NCBI RefSeq assembly: GCF_006346395.1
Contig: NZ_VDMS01000002.1
Coordinates: forward strand, 186,001-250,000
Length of the DNA: 64,000 bases
Direction of reading: 5' to 3'
Source: Nocardioides plantarum
Lineage (GTDB): Bacteria; Actinomycetota; Actinomycetes; Propionibacteriales; Nocardioidaceae
The position numbers and the translations under genes are program-made. Position 1 is the stretch's first letter. Each line of letters begins with the position of its first letter. The notes below the pieces were generated by a model that made no database searches, was not told where the DNA came from, and worked only from the letters and a program-made list of their open reading frames with translations. Shown here in pieces: positions 55,186 through 64,000 of the stretch.

Positions 55186-57053
55186 CGGGCCACCTCGACC
55201 TGCTCGTAGGCGTTGACCAGGCTCGCGTAGCCGGGAGACCGGGCCAGCAGCTCGTCGTGGGTGCCGCGGTCGACGATGCGGCCGCCGTCGAGGTGGAGCA
55301 CCTCGTCGGCCAGCCCGATCGTCGCCTTGCGGTAGGCGACGACCACCAGGGTGCTGCCGGCGGCCTGGTCACCGTCACGCAGCGCGGCGAGGATGCGCGC
55401 CTCGACCTCGGGGTCGACCGCGGAGGTGGCGTCGTCGAGGACGAGCAGGCGCGGACGGCGGACCAGGGCCCGGGCCAGGGAGATGCGCTGGCGCTGGCCG
55501 CCGGACAGCGAGGCCCCCCGCTCGCCGAGGCGGGTGGACAGGCCCTCGGGCAGGGCCGCGACGAACCCGTCGGCCTGCGCGGTGCGCAGCGCGGCCCACA
55601 CCTGCTCGTCGGAGACGTCGGCACCCAGGGTCACGTTGCCGCGCACGGTGTCGTCGAACAGGAACGCCGTCTGGGGGACGACGGCCGCGACCTCGGCCAG
55701 CGCGCCGTGCCGCAGGTCGCGCAGGTCGACGCCGTCGAGGTGCACCGCACCCTCGTCGGGGTCGACCAACCGGGTCAGCAGCGTGGTGAGCGTGCTCTTG
55801 CCGGACGCGGTCTCCCCCACGATCGCGACGGTGCGCCCCGGCTCGACGCTGAAGGTGAGGTGCTCGAGGAGACGCCGGCCGGGCTCGTAGGAGAAGGCCA
55901 GGTCGTGGACCTCGAGACGGGCTCCGGCGGCGGCCGGGGCGTCGGCAGGGTCGTCGGCCGGGTCGCCCGACAGCGAACGGTCCCCGAAGTCGAGCCCGCC
56001 CTCGGTGCGCAGCACCGCATCGACGCGGCGGTAGCCGACCACGCTGCGCGGGAACTCGCCGAGCACCCAGCCGATCGAGCGGATCGGGAAGCTGACGATG
56101 GTCAGCAGGTAGGCGACGGTCACGACGTCGCCGGGGTCGGCCGCCCCGCTGGTCACCCGGGAGACGCCGACCGCGAGCACGACCAGGACGCCGAGGCTGG
56201 GCAGCGCGGCGAGGGTCGGGTCGAACGCCGCGCGGATGCGGCCGACGCGGATGTTGGCGTCGCGCAGGTCGCGGGCCTTGCGGGCGAACCGCTCGGTCTC
56301 CTCGGACTCGCGACCGAGCGTCTTGACGACCATCGCCCCGTCGAAGGACTCGTGGGCGATCTCGCTGACCTCGGCCCGCAGCTGCTGGGCGCGGGTGACC
56401 CAGCCCTGCGAGAGGCGCTGGTAGACGACGTTGGTGGCGATGACGGCCGGGAAGATGAGCAGCCCGACACCGGCCATCACCAGGTCGGCGAAGAACATCT
56501 GCACCACCGCGATCACCATCATCGCCACGGTGCCGACAGCCATCGGCAGCGGCATGATCGGCGCCCACGCGGCCTCGACGTCGGCGTTGGCGTTGGAGAG
56601 CAGCTGACCGGTCGGGTGGCGCTGGTGCCACTCCATCGGCAGGGCGAGGTAGCGGCGGGTCACCGAGCGGCGGTAGTGCGCCTGGAGGCGGTAGTACATG
56701 ATGCCGCCGCCCAGGCGGCGCGCGACGATGCCGACCGCGCGCAGGATCGCGACGCCGACGAACAACCCGACGACCGCCCACAGCATCGAGGTCCCGATCT
56801 CGCCGTCACGGTAGGCCGGCAGGATCACGTGGTCGGTGGACCACCCGAGGACCCACGCGTCGGCGACCGTCAGGGCGCCGAAGAGCACGCTGCCCAGGGT
56901 GGCGATCGTGAAGACCCACGGCTCGCGCTTGATGCCGACGAGCAGCACCCCGAACCCGGCGGTCGTCGACCCGCGGCCGAGCTGGCCGACGGCGGTCTCG
57001 CGGTCACCCTCGCCCTCGGTCTCGCTGGCGGTGGTCTCGATCGGGTCGCTCAC
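55182..57053 (-). CDS. ABC exporter half-transporter, degenerate-site subunit
   Basis: A 623-aa protein with six helices (~50-340) and an NBD. Walker A is VGETASGKSTLTTLL and the signature LSGGQRQRISLARAL is canonical. Walker B ends in Asp instead of Glu (LLVLDDATSAVD), and the H-loop His is replaced by Tyr (VVAYRK). These two losses make its ATP site non-hydrolytic, while its intact signature completes the partner's site. GTG 57053 (VSDPIETT) is chosen for the AGGAG ribosome site; a GTG 12 codons upstream is less likely. The 208-bp divergent spacer to the TIGR03085 gene holds a GCAGGTT/AACCTGC inverted repeat near 57102-57131. Confidence 0.92.
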   Translation of the reverse strand: MSDPIETTASETEGEGDRETAVGQLGRGSTTAGFGVLLVGIKREPWVFTIATLGSVLFGALTVADAWVLGWSTDHVILPAYRDGEIGTSMLWAVVGLFVGVAILRAVGIVARRLGGGIMYYRLQAHYRRSVTRRYLALPMEWHQRHPTGQLLSNANADVEAAWAPIMPLPMAVGTVAMMVIAVVQMFFADLVMAGVGLLIFPAVIATNVVYQRLSQGWVTRAQQLRAEVSEIAHESFDGAMVVKTLGRESEETERFARKARDLRDANIRVGRIRAAFDPTLAALPSLGVLVVLAVGVSRVTSGAADPGDVVTVAYLLTIVSFPIRSIGWVLGEFPRSVVGYRRVDAVLRTEGGLDFGDRSLSGDPADDPADAPAAAGARLEVHDLAFSYEPGRRLLEHLTFSVEPGRTVAIVGETASGKSTLTTLLTRLVDPDEGAVHLDGVDLRDLRHGALAEVAAVVPQTAFLFDDTVRGNVTLGADVSDEQVWAALRTAQADGFVAALPEGLSTRLGERGASLSGGQRQRISLARALVRRPRLLVLDDATSAVDPEVEARILAALRDGDQAAGSTLVVVAYRKATIGLADEVLHLDGGRIVDRGTHDELLARSPGYASLVNAYEQVEVAR

Positions 57054-57261
57054 GGTTCTCCTGACTCGGGTGCTCGGCCGGGTGCTCACGACCGGGCTCC
57101 GGCAGGTTAATCCCGGCCACCGACAACCTGCTCATCCGTACGGCGTCCGCACGGCCTCGGTGGGGCCACCCGGGTGCCACCAGTCAACGACCTCAGGTGC
57201 GCTCGAGGTCAAGGGGGCGCGAGGTCCTCAGGGGTGTGCCCCCTCTCCCTAGGCTGACGAC

Positions 57262-57894
57262 ATGAGCCCGACCCTCGCCCGCCGCGAGCGCCACGACCTG
57301 TGCGACCTCGCCCTCGAGCTGGGACCGGACGCGCCGACGCTGACCGGCGACTGGGTCGCTCGCGAGCTCCTGGCCCACCTGTTCGTGCGTGAGCACCGGC
57401 CCCTCGCGGCGGCCGGCATCGCGGTGCCGCCACTGGCCCGGCTGACCGACCGGGCCATGGACCGCGCGGGGCGCCGCGACTACCGGCAGCTGGTCGCGAA
57501 GGTCCGCGAGCCGGGGTTGACGCCCTTCGCGCTGCGGCCGGTGGAGGTGCTCGCCAACACGCTCGAGTACCTCGTCCACCACGAGGACCTGCGGCGCGCC
57601 CAGCCCGACTGGACGCCGCGGGCGCTGGCCCCCGACGACCTCGACGCCGTGTGGCGCTCGATCAGGCAGGCCGGTCGCGGGCTCGCGCGCCCCGCCGGCG
57701 TACCGCTGTCGATCCGGCGCAGCGACACCGACGAGACGGCGACGCTGCGCGGCGGCGAGCCGTCGGTGGTGGTGTCGGGACCGGTCGTCGAGCTGGTGCT
57801 GTTCCTCTTCGGCCGCGACCAGTGGCGCGACCTCGTGTTCGAGGGCCGCGACGAGCTGGTCGCGAAGGTGCGCGAGGCCGACCTCGGCATGTAG
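57262..57894 (+). CDS. TIGR03085 family protein (DinB/maleylpyruvate-isomerase-like fold)
   Basis: A 210-aa protein. It begins LARRERHDLCDLALELGPDAPTLTGDWVARELLAHLFVREHRP and carries EVLANTLEYLVHHEDLRRAQPDW. The His-rich helices (HLFVREHRP, LVHHEDLRRAQP) provide a putative metal triad as in mycothiol-dependent DinB enzymes. The substrate is unknown; a mycothiol link is inferred from family. ATG 57262. It converges with the Uma2 gene 4 bp downstream and diverges from the ABC exporter genes. A gene of this family near the his cluster is also seen in other Actinobacteria, as far as I recall. Confidence 0.85.
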   Translation: MSPTLARRERHDLCDLALELGPDAPTLTGDWVARELLAHLFVREHRPLAAAGIAVPPLARLTDRAMDRAGRRDYRQLVAKVREPGLTPFALRPVEVLANTLEYLVHHEDLRRAQPDWTPRALAPDDLDAVWRSIRQAGRGLARPAGVPLSIRRSDTDETATLRGGEPSVVVSGPVVELVLFLFGRDQWRDLVFEGRDELVAKVREADLGM

Positions 57895-57898
57895 GCCG

Positions 57899-58489
57899 TC
57901 AGGTCGCGAGCAGCGTCGCGAGGTCGATGGCGACGACCCCGTGGTCGCCCACGGCCACCGAGCCGCGCGGAGTGCTGTCGTCGAGGTCGAGCAGGGTGTC
58001 CCAGCCGTGGCCGGTGTTGCCCAGGACCGTGAGCGTGCGGTGGTCGCGGTCGACGATCCAGTACTGGCCGATGCCGGCGTCGGCGTACTCCGTCGACTTG
58101 CGGAGCGTGTCCTCGCGGCGGGTGCTGGGCGAGAGGATCTCGACGACCAGGACCGGGGTCTGGTCGGACCACGAGCCCTCGAACGAGCGCTCGGTGGCGT
58201 AGGCGTCGGGGATGCGGGAGCGGCGCTCCCCGGTCCAGACACCGACCGCTGCAAGCACGAACAGACCTGGGCAGCCGGCCTGGATCACGTCGACGACACG
58301 GTGCGAGATCCGCTGGTGGGCGGCGACCGGTGACGGGCTCACGATGGCCATCCCGTCGACGTACTCGGCCCGGTGCCACTCCGGCAGGGCGAGGTAGTCC
58401 TCGAAGTCGAACGGCACCCGCACCAGTCGGTCGACCTCGGTCGGCAGCGGCAGCCCGGTGGTGGCTTGCCTGGCGGACCTGGCGGACAT
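57899..58489 (-). CDS. Uma2-family PD-(D/E)XK nuclease-fold protein
   Basis: A 196-aa protein. It carries FDFEDYLALPEWHRAEYVDGMAIVSPSPVAAHQRISHRV (the Uma2 N-terminus with Glu), SRIPDAYATE (PD), and TPVLVVEILSPSTRREDTLRKSTEYADAGIGQYWIVD (ExK-like EIL and K). These are the catalytic positions of the restriction-endonuclease fold. Uma2 proteins are abundant in cyanobacteria and some Actinobacteria, and their role is unproven. ATG 58489 has AGGAG upstream, so the earlier in-frame GTG is not needed. It is an apparent insertion in the his gene order (hisF side) with no mobile-element signature around it. Confidence 0.87.
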   Translation of the reverse strand: MSARSARQATTGLPLPTEVDRLVRVPFDFEDYLALPEWHRAEYVDGMAIVSPSPVAAHQRISHRVVDVIQAGCPGLFVLAAVGVWTGERRSRIPDAYATERSFEGSWSDQTPVLVVEILSPSTRREDTLRKSTEYADAGIGQYWIVDRDHRTLTVLGNTGHGWDTLLDLDDSTPRGSVAVGDHGVVAIDLATLLAT

Positions 58490-58612
58490 GGCGGCTCCTG
58501 GACGACGGGACACACGCGTTCCCTCCCATGGTGACACCCGTGGCGCCGGTCGTCACTGACGAGGCAGAGCCTGCCCGGGATCCGGATCGGCTGCCGGCGT
58601 CATCCGCAGGCC

Positions 58613-59374
58613 TCAGCGCACGGGGTGGCCGGCCCCGGCCAGCGCACCCTTGACCTCGCCGACGCGCAGGGTGCCGAAGTGGAACACCGTGGCGGCCAGG
58701 ACGGCGTCGGCCCCGGCGTCGACCGCCGGGGCGAAGTGGTCGAGCCGCCCGGCCCCGCCGGAGGCGATGACCGGGACCGACACCGCGGCCCGCACGAGCC
58801 GGATCAGGTCGAGGTCGAAGCCGTCCTGGGTGCCGTCGGCGTCCATCGCGTTGAGCAGGATCTCGCCCGCACCGAGCTCGGCGGCCCGGGCGGCCCAGGC
58901 GACGGCGTCGAGGCCGGCGGACGTGCGGCCGCCGTGGGTGGTGACCTCGAAGCCGGAGTCGGTGTCGGTGGCACGCCGGGCGTCGACCGACAGCACCAGC
59001 ACCTGGTTGCCGAAGCGGTCGGCGATCTCGGCGACCAGCTCGGGCCGGGTGATCGCGGCGGTGTTGACCGCGACCTTGTCGGCGCCGGCACGCAGCAGCC
59101 GGTCGACGTCGGCGACGCTGCTCACGCCTCCCCCGACGGTCAACGGGATGAAGACCTCCTCGGCGCAGCGCGACACGATCTCCATCGTGGTCGCGCGACC
59201 CTCGTGGGAGGCGGAGATGTCGAGGAACGTCAGCTCGTCGGCGCCCTCGGCGTCGTAGGTGCGGGCCAGCTCGACGGGGTCGCCGGCGTCGCGCAGGTCG
59301 ACGAAGTTGATGCCCTTGACCACGCGGCCGGCGTCGACGTCGAGGCACGGGATGACGCGGACGGCGAGGCTCAC
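58613..59374 (-). CDS. hisF: Imidazole glycerol phosphate synthase, cyclase subunit
   Basis: A 253-aa (beta-alpha)8 barrel. [33 protein letters not shown] holds the first catalytic Asp, [10 protein letters not shown] the second, and [17 protein letters not shown] the phosphate-binding turn. It uses ammonia from HisH to form IGP and AICAR. Its start overlaps the priA stop by 4 bp. It is the last gene of the hisD-C-B-H-x-priA-F cluster. Confidence 0.97.
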   Translation of the reverse strand: MSLAVRVIPCLDVDAGRVVKGINFVDLRDAGDPVELARTYDAEGADELTFLDISASHEGRATTMEIVSRCAEEVFIPLTVGGGVSSVADVDRLLRAGADKVAVNTAAITRPELVAEIADRFGNQVLVLSVDARRATDTDSGFEVTTHGGRTSAGLDAVAWAARAAELGAGEILLNAMDADGTQDGFDLDLIRLVRAAVSVPVIASGGAGRLDHFAPAVDAGADAVLAATVFHFGTLRVGEVKGALAGAGHPVR

Positions 59375-60132
59375 GACGCTCCTCCCCGTGTCAGCGCCAG
59401 CGCGTCCTCGAGGGTGAAGCGGCCCTCGTAGAGCGCGGTGCCGGCGATGGCCCCCTCGACACCGTCCCCTACTAGACCCATCAGCGCCTCGACGTCGGCG
59501 AGCGTGGTGACCCCGCCCGAGGCGATGACCGGGCGGTCGGTGGCGGCGCAGACGTCGCGCAGCAGCTGCAGGTTGGGGCCCTGGAGCATGCCGTCCTTGT
59601 CGACGTCGGTGACCACGTAGCGCGCGCAGCCCTCGGCGTCGAGACGGGCCAGGGTCTCGTAGAGGTCGCCGCCCTCACGGGTCCAGCCGCGGGCGGCCAG
59701 CGTGCGCCCGCGCACGTCGAGCCCGATGGCGATCCGGTCGCCGTGCTCGGCGATCACCCGGGCGCACCACTCGGGGTTCTCGATCGCAGCGGTGCCGATG
59801 TTGACCCGTCGGCACCCGGTGGCCAGGGCCGAGGTGAGGGACTCGTCGTCGCGGATACCGCCGCTCATCTCGACGTCGATGTCGAGGGCGCCGACGATCT
59901 CGGCCTGCAGTGCGCGGTTGCTGCCGCGTCCGAACGCCGCGTCGAGGTCGACCAGGTGCAGCCACTCGGCGCCGGCGTCCTGCCAGCGGCGCGCGGCGGC
60001 GACCGGGTCGCCGTACATCCGCTCGGAGCCGGCGACCCCCTGGGTGAGCTGGACGGCGCGGCCCTCGGTGATGTCGACGGCGGGGAGCAGCTGGAGGTAG
60101 GGCTGGTCGGGCTGGTCGGGCACGGGGGTCAC
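59371..60132 (-). CDS. priA: Phosphoribosyl isomerase A (bifunctional HisA/TrpF)
   Basis: A 253-aa barrel. The actinobacterial PriA segments are [112 protein letters not shown] and [20 protein letters not shown]. PriA isomerises both ProFAR (His) and phosphoribosyl anthranilate (Trp). There is no trpF beside trpCBA here, in keeping with this. GTG 60132 overlaps the upstream stop (GTGA); GTG 60123 is an alternative. Dual activity is known for the family and inferred here. Confidence 0.93.
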   Translation of the reverse strand: MTPVPDQPDQPYLQLLPAVDITEGRAVQLTQGVAGSERMYGDPVAAARRWQDAGAEWLHLVDLDAAFGRGSNRALQAEIVGALDIDVEMSGGIRDDESLTSALATGCRRVNIGTAAIENPEWCARVIAEHGDRIAIGLDVRGRTLAARGWTREGGDLYETLARLDAEGCARYVVTDVDKDGMLQGPNLQLLRDVCAATDRPVIASGGVTTLADVEALMGLVGDGVEGAIAGTALYEGRFTLEDALALTRGGAS

Positions 60133-60458
60133 TTCCGGTTGAGGATCGACAGGGCGATGGGCGCCACGAGCACGCTCAGCAGCAGGACGAGGACGCGTGC
60201 GGCCCACTCGCCGGTGCCGAGCCACACCAGCACGTTGAGGGCGAGCACGAACGCGATGACGAGCCCGGTGCGCTGACGCCGCTTGGCCGCCAGGGTGCCG
60301 CTCTCGACGGGCGCGGGCCTGGGGACCCACCCGACCAGCGCCGTACGTCGGGCGTCGCGGCGGGCCTGTCGGGCCGCGGCCGCCTCGCGGGCGGCCGCCT
60401 GCTCGGCGACGGCCCGGTCGCGCTCCTGGCGGCGACGGGCACGTTCTCCCGCGGCCAC
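60129..60458 (-). CDS. Small membrane protein encoded between hisH and priA
   Basis: A 109-aa protein. The first ~55 residues form a highly charged, Ala/Arg/Glu-rich helix or coiled coil ([34 protein letters not shown]). A Pro-rich stretch follows, then two membrane helices (about residues 68-84 and 90-105) ending SILNRK. Function is unknown. A similar membrane protein often separates hisH and priA in Actinobacteria. GTG 60458 is 2 bp from the hisH stop and its stop overlaps priA, so it is part of the operon. Confidence 0.78.
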   Translation of the reverse strand: MAAGERARRRQERDRAVAEQAAAREAAAARQARRDARRTALVGWVPRPAPVESGTLAAKRRQRTGLVIAFVLALNVLVWLGTGEWAARVLVLLLSVLVAPIALSILNRK

Positions 60459-60460
60459 GA

Positions 60461-61096
60461 CTAGAGGCTCTCGACCCAGTTGCGCAGCAGGGCCGCGCCG
60501 GCGTCGCCGGACTTCTCGGGGTGGAACTGCGTGGCGCACAGCGGGCCGTTCTCGACCGCGGCGACGAACCGGTCGCCGCCGTGCTCGGCCCAGGTGACCA
60601 GCGGCGCGCGGGTGTGACCCGTCGTCACGAGGTCCCAGGTGCGGGCGGCGTAGGAGTGCACGAAGTAGAACCGCTCGTCCTCGAGGCCGGCGAACAGGCT
60701 GGTCTCCGGGGGCGTCTCGACGGTGTTCCAGCCCATGTGGGGCACCACGTCGGCCTGCAGCCGCTCGACGGCGCCGGGCCACTCGTCGCAGCCGTCGGTC
60801 TCGACGCCGTGCTCGACGCCCCGCTCGAACAGCACCTGCATGCCGACGCAGATGCCGAGGACGGGTCGGCCGCCGGCCAGGCGTCGTCCGATGAGGCGGT
60901 CGCCCTTGATGGCGCGCAGCCCGGCCATGCAGGCGGCGTAGGCCCCCACCCCGGGTACGACGAGCCCGTCGGCGTCGAGGCCCGCCTGGAAGTCGTCGGT
61001 CAGCGTGACCTCGGCACCGGCGCGCTCGACGGCGCGCACCACCGAGCGCAGGTTGCCCGAGCCGTAGTCGAGGACGACGACGGAGGGGGCGCTCAC
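60461..61096 (-). CDS. hisH: Imidazole glycerol phosphate synthase, glutamine amidotransferase subunit
   Basis: A 211-aa class I amidotransferase. [36 protein letters not shown], the nucleophile in [16 protein letters not shown] and the His/Glu of [13 protein letters not shown] complete the triad. It feeds ammonia to HisF. GTG 61096 ([11 protein letters not shown]) is preferred over the GTG seven codons upstream because GAGGGG lies at the right distance. It lies 10 bp after hisB. Confidence 0.96.
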   Translation of the reverse strand: MSAPSVVVLDYGSGNLRSVVRAVERAGAEVTLTDDFQAGLDADGLVVPGVGAYAACMAGLRAIKGDRLIGRRLAGGRPVLGICVGMQVLFERGVEHGVETDGCDEWPGAVERLQADVVPHMGWNTVETPPETSLFAGLEDERFYFVHSYAARTWDLVTTGHTRAPLVTWAEHGGDRFVAAVENGPLCATQFHPEKSGDAGAALLRNWVESL

Positions 61097-61106
61097 GCCC
61101 CGCCCC

Positions 61107-61715
61107 TCACAGCGCACCCTTGGTCGACGGGATGCCCGTCTCGCGCGGGTCGAGCGCGACCGCGTCGCGGAACGCCCGCGCGAACGCCTTGAACTGCGTC
61201 TCGACGATGTGGTGCGGCTCGCGGCCGGCCAGCACGCGCACGTGCAGCGCGAGGTGGCCGTGGAAGGAGATCGACTCGAAGACGTGCTGGGTCAGCGAGC
61301 CGAGGTAGGACACGCCGGACCCGCCCAGCTGCACGTAGGCCTGCCCGTCGGGCTCGCCGGTGTGCACGCAGTAGGGCCGGCCGGACACGTCGACGACGGC
61401 CTGCACGAGCGCCTCGTCGAGGGGCACGGTGGCGTCGCCGAACCGGCGGATGCCGCGCTTGTCGCCCAGCGCCTGGCGGATCGCCTGGCCCAGCGCGATG
61501 GCGGTGTCCTCGACGGTGTGGTGGGCGTCGATGTGCACGTCGCCCGAGGTCTGGACGGTGAGGTCGACCAGCGCGTGGCGGGCGAAGGCGGTGAGCATGT
61601 GGTCGAAGAAGCCGACGCCGGTCGCGATGTCGTGGCGACCCGAGCCGTCGAGGTCGAGCTCGACGACGACCGTCGACTCGCTGGTCTGCCGCTCGATGCG
61701 TGCGGTCCTGCTCAT
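61107..61715 (-). CDS. hisB: Imidazoleglycerol-phosphate dehydratase
   Basis: A 202-aa monofunctional HisB without the HAD phosphatase domain. [64 protein letters not shown] and [16 protein letters not shown] supply the Mn-binding His/Glu residues. It dehydrates IGP to imidazole acetol phosphate. ATG 61715 overlaps the hisC stop by 4 bp (ATGA). Confidence 0.97.
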   Translation of the reverse strand: MSRTARIERQTSESTVVVELDLDGSGRHDIATGVGFFDHMLTAFARHALVDLTVQTSGDVHIDAHHTVEDTAIALGQAIRQALGDKRGIRRFGDATVPLDEALVQAVVDVSGRPYCVHTGEPDGQAYVQLGGSGVSYLGSLTQHVFESISFHGHLALHVRVLAGREPHHIVETQFKAFARAFRDAVALDPRETGIPSTKGAL

Positions 61716-62815
61716 GCGCTCTCCCTCGTTGCCCGGGTCAGGGCGTCCTTGAACGACGTCATCTCGTCGGCCGTGCCGACCGACACACGCAGCCAGCCGT
61801 CGGGGCCAGTCTCGCGGATCAGCACGCCCTGATCGAGCAGGTCCTGCCACACCGCGTGGCGGTCGGCGAAGGTGCCGAACAGCACGAAGTTGGCGTCGGA
61901 GTCGGCCACCTCGTGCCCCTGCTCGCGCAGCCAGGTCACCGTCGCGTCGCGCTCGGCGCGCAGGTCGTCGACGCGTCCGAGCAGCTCAGGTGCGTGCCGC
62001 AGTGCGGCGAGCGCGACGGCCTGCGTGACCGCCGACAGGTGGTAGGGCAGCCGGACCACGCGGATCGCGTCGCAGATCGCCGGGTCGGCGGCGAGGTAGC
62101 CCAGCCGCAGGCCCGCCCCGGCGAAGGCCTTGCTCATCGTGCGCGTCACCACCAGGTTGCGGTGGGCCGGCAGCAGCTCGAGCGCCGACGGCACGCCCGT
62201 ACGGCGGAACTCGCCGTAGGCCTCGTCGACCACGACGATCCCGTCGTCGCCGACGGCCTCGCACAACGTCGTCACCGCGGCCTGCGGGAGGGCGGTGCCG
62301 GTGGGGTTGTTGGGCGAGGGCAGCAGCACGACCGACGGACGCTCGGCCTCGACGAGCGCGCGGGCGGCGTCGAGGTCGAGGCTGAAGTCGCCGTCGCGTC
62401 GCCCGGCGACCCAGCGGGTGCTGGTGTCGCGGGCGTACTCGGGATACATCGAGTACGTCGGGGCGAAGCTCAGCGCGGTGCGTCCCGGGCCCCCGAAGGC
62501 CTGGAGCAGCTGGAGCATGACCTCGTTGGACCCGTTGGCCGCCCACACCTGCTCGGGCGCGACGCCGTGGGGCGTGTCGGCCGAGAGGTACGCCGCGAGC
62601 CCGGCCCGCAGCTCGACGAGCTCGCGGTCGGGGTAGCGGTTGAGCGTCACCGCCGCGTGGGCGACGGCGGTCGCGATGTCGGCGACGACGGCGGACGAGG
62701 GCCCGTAGGGGTTCTCGTTGACGTTGAGCTGCACGGGGGCGCGCTCGAGCGAGAGCTGGGGGGCGCCGTACGGCTCGATGCCGCGCAGCTCCTCCCGCAG
62801 GGGAGGCCAGGTCAT
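61712..62815 (-). CDS. hisC: Histidinol-phosphate aminotransferase
   Basis: A 367-aa class I/II PLP aminotransferase. [72 protein letters not shown] and [16 protein letters not shown] are in order. The PLP Lys is in [22 protein letters not shown]. It makes L-histidinol phosphate with glutamate as donor. ATG 62815 overlaps the hisD stop (ATGA), so it is the second gene of the operon. Confidence 0.96.
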   Translation of the reverse strand: MTWPPLREELRGIEPYGAPQLSLERAPVQLNVNENPYGPSSAVVADIATAVAHAAVTLNRYPDRELVELRAGLAAYLSADTPHGVAPEQVWAANGSNEVMLQLLQAFGGPGRTALSFAPTYSMYPEYARDTSTRWVAGRRDGDFSLDLDAARALVEAERPSVVLLPSPNNPTGTALPQAAVTTLCEAVGDDGIVVVDEAYGEFRRTGVPSALELLPAHRNLVVTRTMSKAFAGAGLRLGYLAADPAICDAIRVVRLPYHLSAVTQAVALAALRHAPELLGRVDDLRAERDATVTWLREQGHEVADSDANFVLFGTFADRHAVWQDLLDQGVLIRETGPDGWLRVSVGTADEMTSFKDALTRATRESA

Positions 62816-63999
62816 CGCGTGGTTCGCGAGAAGCGGACCCGGACGGACTCGCCGTGCGCGGGGAGGTCCTCGGCCTCGGCCAGCGTCACGACGTGGTCGG
62901 CGACGGCCTGCAGACCTTGTCGCGAGTAGTCGACGACGTGGATCGACTTGGTGAAGTTGCGTACCGAGAGCCCGCTGCTGTGGCAGGCGCAGCCACCCGT
63001 GGGGAGCACGTGGTTGGAGCCGGCGCAGTAGTCGCCGAGCGCGGTGGGCGCGTGGTCGCCGACGAAGATCGCGCCCGCGTTGCGGATGCGGGCGGCCACG
63101 GCAGCGGCGTCGCGGGTCTGCACCTCGAGGTGCTCGGCGGCGTAGGCGTCGGCGACCGCGATGCCCTGGTCGAGGTCGTCGACCAGGACGATGGCGGACT
63201 GCCGGCCCGACAGCGCCTGGTGCACCCGCTCGCTGTGCTTGGTGGAGGCGACCAGGGTCTCGAGCCGGTCCTCGACCTGCCGGGCGAGCTGCTCGGAGTC
63301 GGTGATCAGCACCGCGCCGGCGAGCGGGTCGTGCTCGGCCTCGGCGACCAGGTCGGCGGCGACGTAGTCGGGGTCGGCGCTGTCGTCGGCGAGGATGGCG
63401 ACCTCGGTCGGGCCGGCCTCGGAGTCGATGCCGATCTGGCCCTTGAGCAGCCGCTTGGCCGTGACGACGTAGATGTTGCCGGGCCCGGTCACCATGTCGA
63501 CGCGCGCGCAGGGGCCGACGCCGTAGGCGAACATCGCGATGGCCTGGGCGCCGCCGACGGCGTAGACCTCGTCGATGCCCAGCAGGGCGCAGGCCGCCAG
63601 GATCGTCGGGTGCGGCAGCCCGCCGAACTCCTGCTGCGGTGAGGACGACAGCGCGATGGAGGGGACGCCGGCGACCTGCGCCGGGACGACGTTCATCAGC
63701 ACCGTGGAGACCAGCGGCGCGAGGCCGCCGGGGACGTAGAGCCCCACGCGCCCGACCGCGACCTTGCGGTGCACGATGCGCGCGCCCGGCCCGAAGTCGG
63801 TGGTCACGTCGTGCTCGAGCTCGCGCTCGCTGGCGGCGCGCAGGCGCGCGATCGACTCCTCGAGACCGGCGCGGACGTCGGGGTCGAGCTGCTCCAGCGC
63901 CTGGTCGATGGCCGCGCGCGGGACCCGGACGTCGTCGGCGTCGACGCCGTCGAACCGCCGGCCGTAGTCGAGGATCGCCTCGAGCCCTCGGGTGCGCAC
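62812..63999 (-). CDS. hisD: Histidinol dehydrogenase (5' end outside the window)
   Basis: 395 residues of HisD are present; the N-terminal ~35-40 residues and start codon lie beyond position 64000. [96 protein letters not shown] (NAD-binding and HisD signature) and [10 protein letters not shown] follow. Zn-binding and catalytic Glu/His residues occur in [22 protein letters not shown]. It oxidises L-histidinol to histidine in two NAD-dependent steps. It is probably the first gene of the hisDCBH-x-priA-F operon. It is not broken; the truncation is only the window edge. Confidence 0.96.
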   Translation of the reverse strand: MRTRGLEAILDYGRRFDGVDADDVRVPRAAIDQALEQLDPDVRAGLEESIARLRAASERELEHDVTTDFGPGARIVHRKVAVGRVGLYVPGGLAPLVSTVLMNVVPAQVAGVPSIALSSSPQQEFGGLPHPTILAACALLGIDEVYAVGGAQAIAMFAYGVGPCARVDMVTGPGNIYVVTAKRLLKGQIGIDSEAGPTEVAILADDSADPDYVAADLVAEAEHDPLAGAVLITDSEQLARQVEDRLETLVASTKHSERVHQALSGRQSAIVLVDDLDQGIAVADAYAAEHLEVQTRDAAAVAARIRNAGAIFVGDHAPTALGDYCAGSNHVLPTGGCACHSSGLSVRNFTKSIHVVDYSRQGLQAVADHVVTLAEAEDLPAHGESVRVRFSRTTR

Positions 64000-64000
64000 C

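Noticed and set aside
57899..58489. Uma2 protein as part of a defence island or mobile element
   Set aside because: No integrase, transposase, toxin or defence partner nearby, and no direct or inverted repeats flank it. Its base composition is like its neighbours.
62812..64000. hisD as a truncated pseudogene
   Set aside because: The frame is intact to the last base; only the window edge removes the N-terminus.

Overview
The window is a high-GC actinobacterial chromosome segment of about 64 kb. It holds 55 protein genes (the last cut by the window edge) and one tRNA, with no phage, insertion sequence, CRISPR array or rRNA. GTG starts are common, and many neighbouring genes share the 1-11 bp stop/start overlaps (ATGA, GTGA, GTGGCTGA) typical of actinobacterial operons. 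Content and gene order suggest a Nocardioides-like member of the Propionibacteriales. The right half follows the gene order I recall from Streptomyces (his - trp - lgt - gltBD - pyk - pdtaR - liv - polA). No mycolic-acid gene is seen. The genus is inference.

Region 1 (1-19.5 kb) is a cell-envelope and polyprenyl-sugar locus. It has three SAM methyltransferases, two DUF3068/PorA-like secreted membrane proteins flanking a MoxR - DUF58 - TgpA operon, a GT4 glycosyltransferase, a 51-aa DUF2613-type peptide, two GT-C-like membrane proteins, a Wzx-like flippase and a ~1350-aa homologue of the mycobacterial arabinofuranosyltransferase AftD. The order resembles the Rv0224c-Rv0236A neighbourhood of mycobacteria as I remember it.

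Region 2 (19.5-26.5 kb) pairs a decaprenyl-phosphate phosphoribosyltransferase and a condensation-type acyltransferase with a tightly overlapping four-gene unit (small protein, GMC flavoprotein, two SDR epimerases). A luciferase-like monooxygenase follows. This looks like an uncharacterised polyprenyl-pentose or envelope pathway.

Region 3 (26.5-46.7 kb) is conserved core: polA, a thioesterase, a GNAT enzyme, a DUF554 protein, the liv branched-chain amino acid importer, pdtaR, a tRNA with anticodon CAA, a lipoprotein, pyk and gltBD. The liv locus has two surprises. Its substrate-binding protein is circularly permuted, and its LivH permease carries a secreted beta-domain at the N-terminus.

Region 4 (46.8-64 kb) holds lgt, a SCO1 protein, trpA-trpB-trpC, three small membrane proteins and hisI. 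An asymmetric heterodimeric ABC exporter, a TIGR03085 protein and a Uma2 nuclease-fold protein come next, followed by hisF-priA-(membrane protein)-hisH-hisB-hisC-hisD. There is no trpF, which fits a bifunctional PriA, and trpE is missing from the place it often occupies next to hisI.

The strongest candidate for something undescribed is the circularly permuted LivK-type binding protein at 36026-37384. Next are the AftD/DPPR-synthase envelope locus in an apparently non-mycolate background, the LivH fusion and several unusual intergenic repeats.
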